Shown here: positions 7,566-9,271 of the stretch, piece after piece
Numbering within the stretch: position 1 is the first letter of the stretch
Layout of the letters: each line of letters opens with the position of its first letter
Assembly: GCA_003477345.1 (NCBI GenBank)
Contig: DMTG01000078.1
Span: forward strand, 1 to 9,271
Length of the DNA stretch: 9,271 bases
Direction: 5' to 3'
DNA from: Succinivibrionaceae bacterium
Lineage (GTDB): Bacteria > Pseudomonadota > Gammaproteobacteria > Enterobacterales > Succinivibrionaceae
Position numbers and translations under genes: made by a program
Notes under the pieces: generated by a model
What the model was told of the DNA's origin: nothing
Databases searched by the model: none
Seen by the model: the letters and a program-made list of their open reading frames with translations, nothing else

Positions 7566-7646
7566 TGTCTTTTACCTGTTTCCTTGCAAATACTTCTGCT
7601 GCATATTACCAAATATTTATGCCTAGTTTAAAAAGTTCTAAGTTTA

Positions 7647-8783
7647 TCAGGCATTCCTGCGCAGAGTTAATTTTACATCCGCACCTTTAAGCTCGGTCTT
7701 GCTGAACTTATAGGCAGTTCTGGCATTAAGATCGGCAATTTCCGGCAGCCTGAAGGTACTCTTAGAACTGCCGCCGATGATTTTCGGTGCCACATAGCAG
7801 ATAATTTCATCGGCAAGAGCCTGCTCTATAAAGGCTGATGCCAGTGTAGCTCCTGCCTCAACCAGCGCTCTGCGAATTCCCAGAGTGCCTAAATAGGCTA
7901 ACAGCGCTTTGAGATTTATAAGACCGTTTTCTCTTGGCAGCGTCACTCTTGTAACCTGAGAATTTATGCGCTCTTCTAAGGTGGTCTCTACGCCATCATC
8001 TGCAGTACACCACAGCACCCTGCCCGTAGTGAAGAGCTGATATTTGTTAATATCCAGAGTCCCTCTGCTGTCTAATACAACTTTAAGCGGCTGTCTTAGT
8101 GTATCAGCACTGATTTTTGACCTAACCTCAGTAGGCAGATCAGAGTATCTTACATTAAGCCTTGGATTATCTGCTGTAACAGTGCCGATACCGGTTATAA
8201 GCGCATCCGAGGTCGCTCTCAGGTCCTGAACGTCTGATCGGGACTCCACTCCTGTGATCCACTGGCTCTCGCCTGAAGCAAGTGCAGTCCTGGCATCAAG
8301 ACTCATGCCGATTTTCACACTGACATAGGGAATATTTTCTACAATCGCCTTGAAGAAAGCCCGATTGATTTCAAAAGCCTCCTGCTCGAGCACATGCTCG
8401 GTAACTTCGATACCGGCATCCCTGAGAATTTTTATACCGCGGCCTGCAACCTGAGGGTTTGGATCACCGCAGGCTATCACAACGCGTGCAACCTTCATCT
8501 CCACGAGCTTGAGAGCACACGGCGGCGTACGGCCGTAATGCGAGCAGGGCTCCAGAGTAACGTAGCAGGTAGCGCCTGCTACGTTGTAGTCAGCGCTCTT
8601 GAGGGCTTCGATTTCTGCGTGCGGCTGACCTGCCTTATGGTGGTAGCCCTCGCCTATGATCCTGCCTTCTTTTACAATCACGCACCCTACGGCAGGATTT
8701 GGGTAGGTGCTGTATAAACCTAAAGAGGCGAGCTCTAGGGCTCGCCTCATATAGGAAATATCTGTCTGTCCTTGATCTGACAA
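7647..8783 (-). CDS. ribD: Bifunctional diaminohydroxyphosphoribosylaminopyrimidine deaminase / 5-amino-6-(5-phosphoribosylamino)uracil reductase
   Basis: Carries out the second and third steps after GTP cyclohydrolase II in riboflavin synthesis: deamination of the pyrimidine, then NADPH-dependent reduction of the ribose. It has 378 residues against 367 in E. coli. The deaminase domain (about 8-145) has the zinc motif HAE at 55-57 and PCSHYGRTPPC at 79-89, giving His55, Cys80 and Cys89 as ligands with Glu57 as the proton shuttle. The reductase domain (about 152-375) has KIGMSLDARTA at 157-167, ASGESQWIT, GIGTVTADNPRL and VEAGATLA at 308-315. The start is TTG, supported by AGGAG 10 nt upstream; the next ATG (codon 12) lacks a site and would trim the first helix. 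The gene ends with tandem TGA-TAA and lies 25 nt after glyA. Confidence 0.96.
   Translation of the reverse strand: MSDQGQTDISYMRRALELASLGLYSTYPNPAVGCVIVKEGRIIGEGYHHKAGQPHAEIEALKSADYNVAGATCYVTLEPCSHYGRTPPCALKLVEMKVARVVIACGDPNPQVAGRGIKILRDAGIEVTEHVLEQEAFEINRAFFKAIVENIPYVSVKIGMSLDARTALASGESQWITGVESRSDVQDLRATSDALITGIGTVTADNPRLNVRYSDLPTEVRSKISADTLRQPLKVVLDSRGTLDINKYQLFTTGRVLWCTADDGVETTLEERINSQVTRVTLPRENGLINLKALLAYLGTLGIRRALVEAGATLASAFIEQALADEIICYVAPKIIGGSSKSTFRLPEIADLNARTAYKFSKTELKGADVKLTLRRNA
8725..8748 (-). other. Perfect 9-bp inverted repeat inside the start of ribD
   Basis: The arms GAGGCGAGC (8725-8733) and GCTCGCCTC (8740-8748) flank a 6-nt loop. In the mRNA it falls over codons 12-20, just after the Met12 codon, and TTT follows the stem. 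It could fold soon after translation begins or act as a weak pause or attenuation point. It may also be chance in a Leu/Ala/Arg-rich stretch. Confidence 0.4.
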
Positions 8784-8793
8784 AATAGATTTT

Positions 8794-8798
8794 CTCCT
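8794..8798 (-). promoter_or_regulatory. Ribosome binding site supporting the TTG start of ribD
   Basis: AGGAG on the minus strand with a 10-nt spacer to the TTG at 8781-8783, lying in the 25-nt gap after the glyA stop. Confidence 0.65.
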
Positions 8799-8808
8799 GA
8801 TTTGCTAG

Positions 8809-9271
8809 CTAATCCTTGTATACAGGGAATTTAGCACATAATGCCTTTACTTTCTCACGGCACTGAGCAATTACAGCTTCATCTTTGTAATTATCGAGAA
8901 CATCACAGATGATAGTGGCCAGTTCCTTGATTTCAGGCTCTTTGAAACCGCGGCGGGTGCAGGCAGGAGTGCCTACTCTTAAGCCTGAGGTTACAAATGG
9001 TGAGCGCTTTTCACCAGGAACTGTATTCTTGTTTACAGTGATGTTGGCTTTGCCTAAGGCCTCTTCTGCATCCTTGCCGGTCATTTCCAGATCGGTGAAA
9101 TCCATCAGGAACAGGTGATTGTGAGTGCCGCCTGAAACAATCTTGTAGCCGCGCTTCTTGATCTCTTCGCATAAAAGAGAAGCATTGACAACAATCTGCT
9201 TCTGGTAGTCAACATACCAAGGCTCCATAGCTTCCTTGAAGAGTACAGCCTTAGCTGCAATCACGTGCTCT
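8809..9271 (-). CDS. glyA: Serine hydroxymethyltransferase, C-terminal part (cut by the window edge)
   Basis: A pyridoxal-phosphate enzyme that interconverts serine and glycine with tetrahydrofolate, the main source of one-carbon units. Only the last 153 codons are present; the frame runs through the right edge with EHVIAAKAV, and the full protein is usually about 417 residues. Family hallmarks are [12 protein letters not shown], the [13 protein letters not shown] segment and [16 protein letters not shown], whose first Arg binds the substrate carboxylate. The C-terminus ends PVYKD after a TAG-terminated frame, as in gammaproteobacterial GlyA. ribD follows after 25 nt, so the two are probably co-transcribed. 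In many relatives nrdR lies between them; it is absent here. Confidence 0.96.
   Translation of the reverse strand, partial: EHVIAAKAVLFKEAMEPWYVDYQKQIVVNASLLCEEIKKRGYKIVSGGTHNHLFLMDFTDLEMTGKDAEEALGKANITVNKNTVPGEKRSPFVTSGLRVGTPACTRRGFKEPEIKELATIICDVLDNYKDEAVIAQCREKVKALCAKFPVYKD

Noticed and set aside
7566..7646. Possible promoter or terminator in the 81-nt ribD-ribE gap (TAATAT hexamer; ATGCCT/AGGCAT pair)
   Set aside because: No matching -35 at a proper distance was found, and the stem is AU-rich with a long loop; neither can be supported.
7566..8808. FMN riboswitch ahead of the rib genes
   Set aside because: The conserved RFN helices (GGGTGAAATTCCC-like and ACCGGCGGT-like segments) were not found in the gaps of the window; the gaps are too short for one.

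Overview
All genes in this window lie on the minus strand, so the order of transcription runs from the right edge to the left: glyA (3' part only) - ribD - ribE - ribH - nusB - thiL - FKBP-type prolyl isomerase lipoprotein - intrinsic terminator - gap of about 250 nt - large SWIM/SNF2 helicase. The organism is probably a gammaproteobacterium. The ribD-ribH-nusB-thiL order, the close resemblance of RibH, NusB and ThiL to the E. coli proteins, and a FkpA-type foldase all point that way. The moderate GC content and frequent AT-rich gaps would suit a host-associated anaerobe of the Succinivibrionaceae/Aeromonadales type, but that finer placement is a guess from gene content, not from a search.

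Right part (about 4087-9271): a tightly packed housekeeping operon. Gaps between genes are 25, 81, 45, 34, 3 and 37 nt. RibD (deaminase/reductase), RibH (lumazine synthase) and RibE (riboflavin synthase) cover the late and middle steps of riboflavin synthesis; the GTP cyclohydrolase II and dihydroxybutanone-phosphate synthase steps are not encoded here. NusB is an antitermination and rRNA-processing factor. ThiL makes thiamine diphosphate. GlyA supplies glycine and one-carbon units. The last gene encodes a lipid-anchored envelope foldase with a repetitive Glu-Pro-Ala-Lys tail, followed by a GC-rich hairpin with a T run that should end the transcript. Three start codons differ from the longest ORF or from ATG, on ribosome-binding-site evidence: TTG for ribD, an internal ATG for ribH and GTG for the prolyl isomerase.

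Middle (3789-4086): no intact gene. It holds the terminator and, on the minus strand, a short reading frame ending at 3839 whose last residues resemble the C-terminal tip of IS66-family transposases. It may be the scar of an old insertion.

Left part (21-3788): one 1255-residue protein joining an N-terminal SWIM zinc-finger module to a complete bacterial SNF2-family ATPase. The two halves are often separate proteins in other bacteria, so this looks like a natural fusion. It is the least ordinary gene here. Nothing else in the window forms an evident new system; most of the region is conventional.
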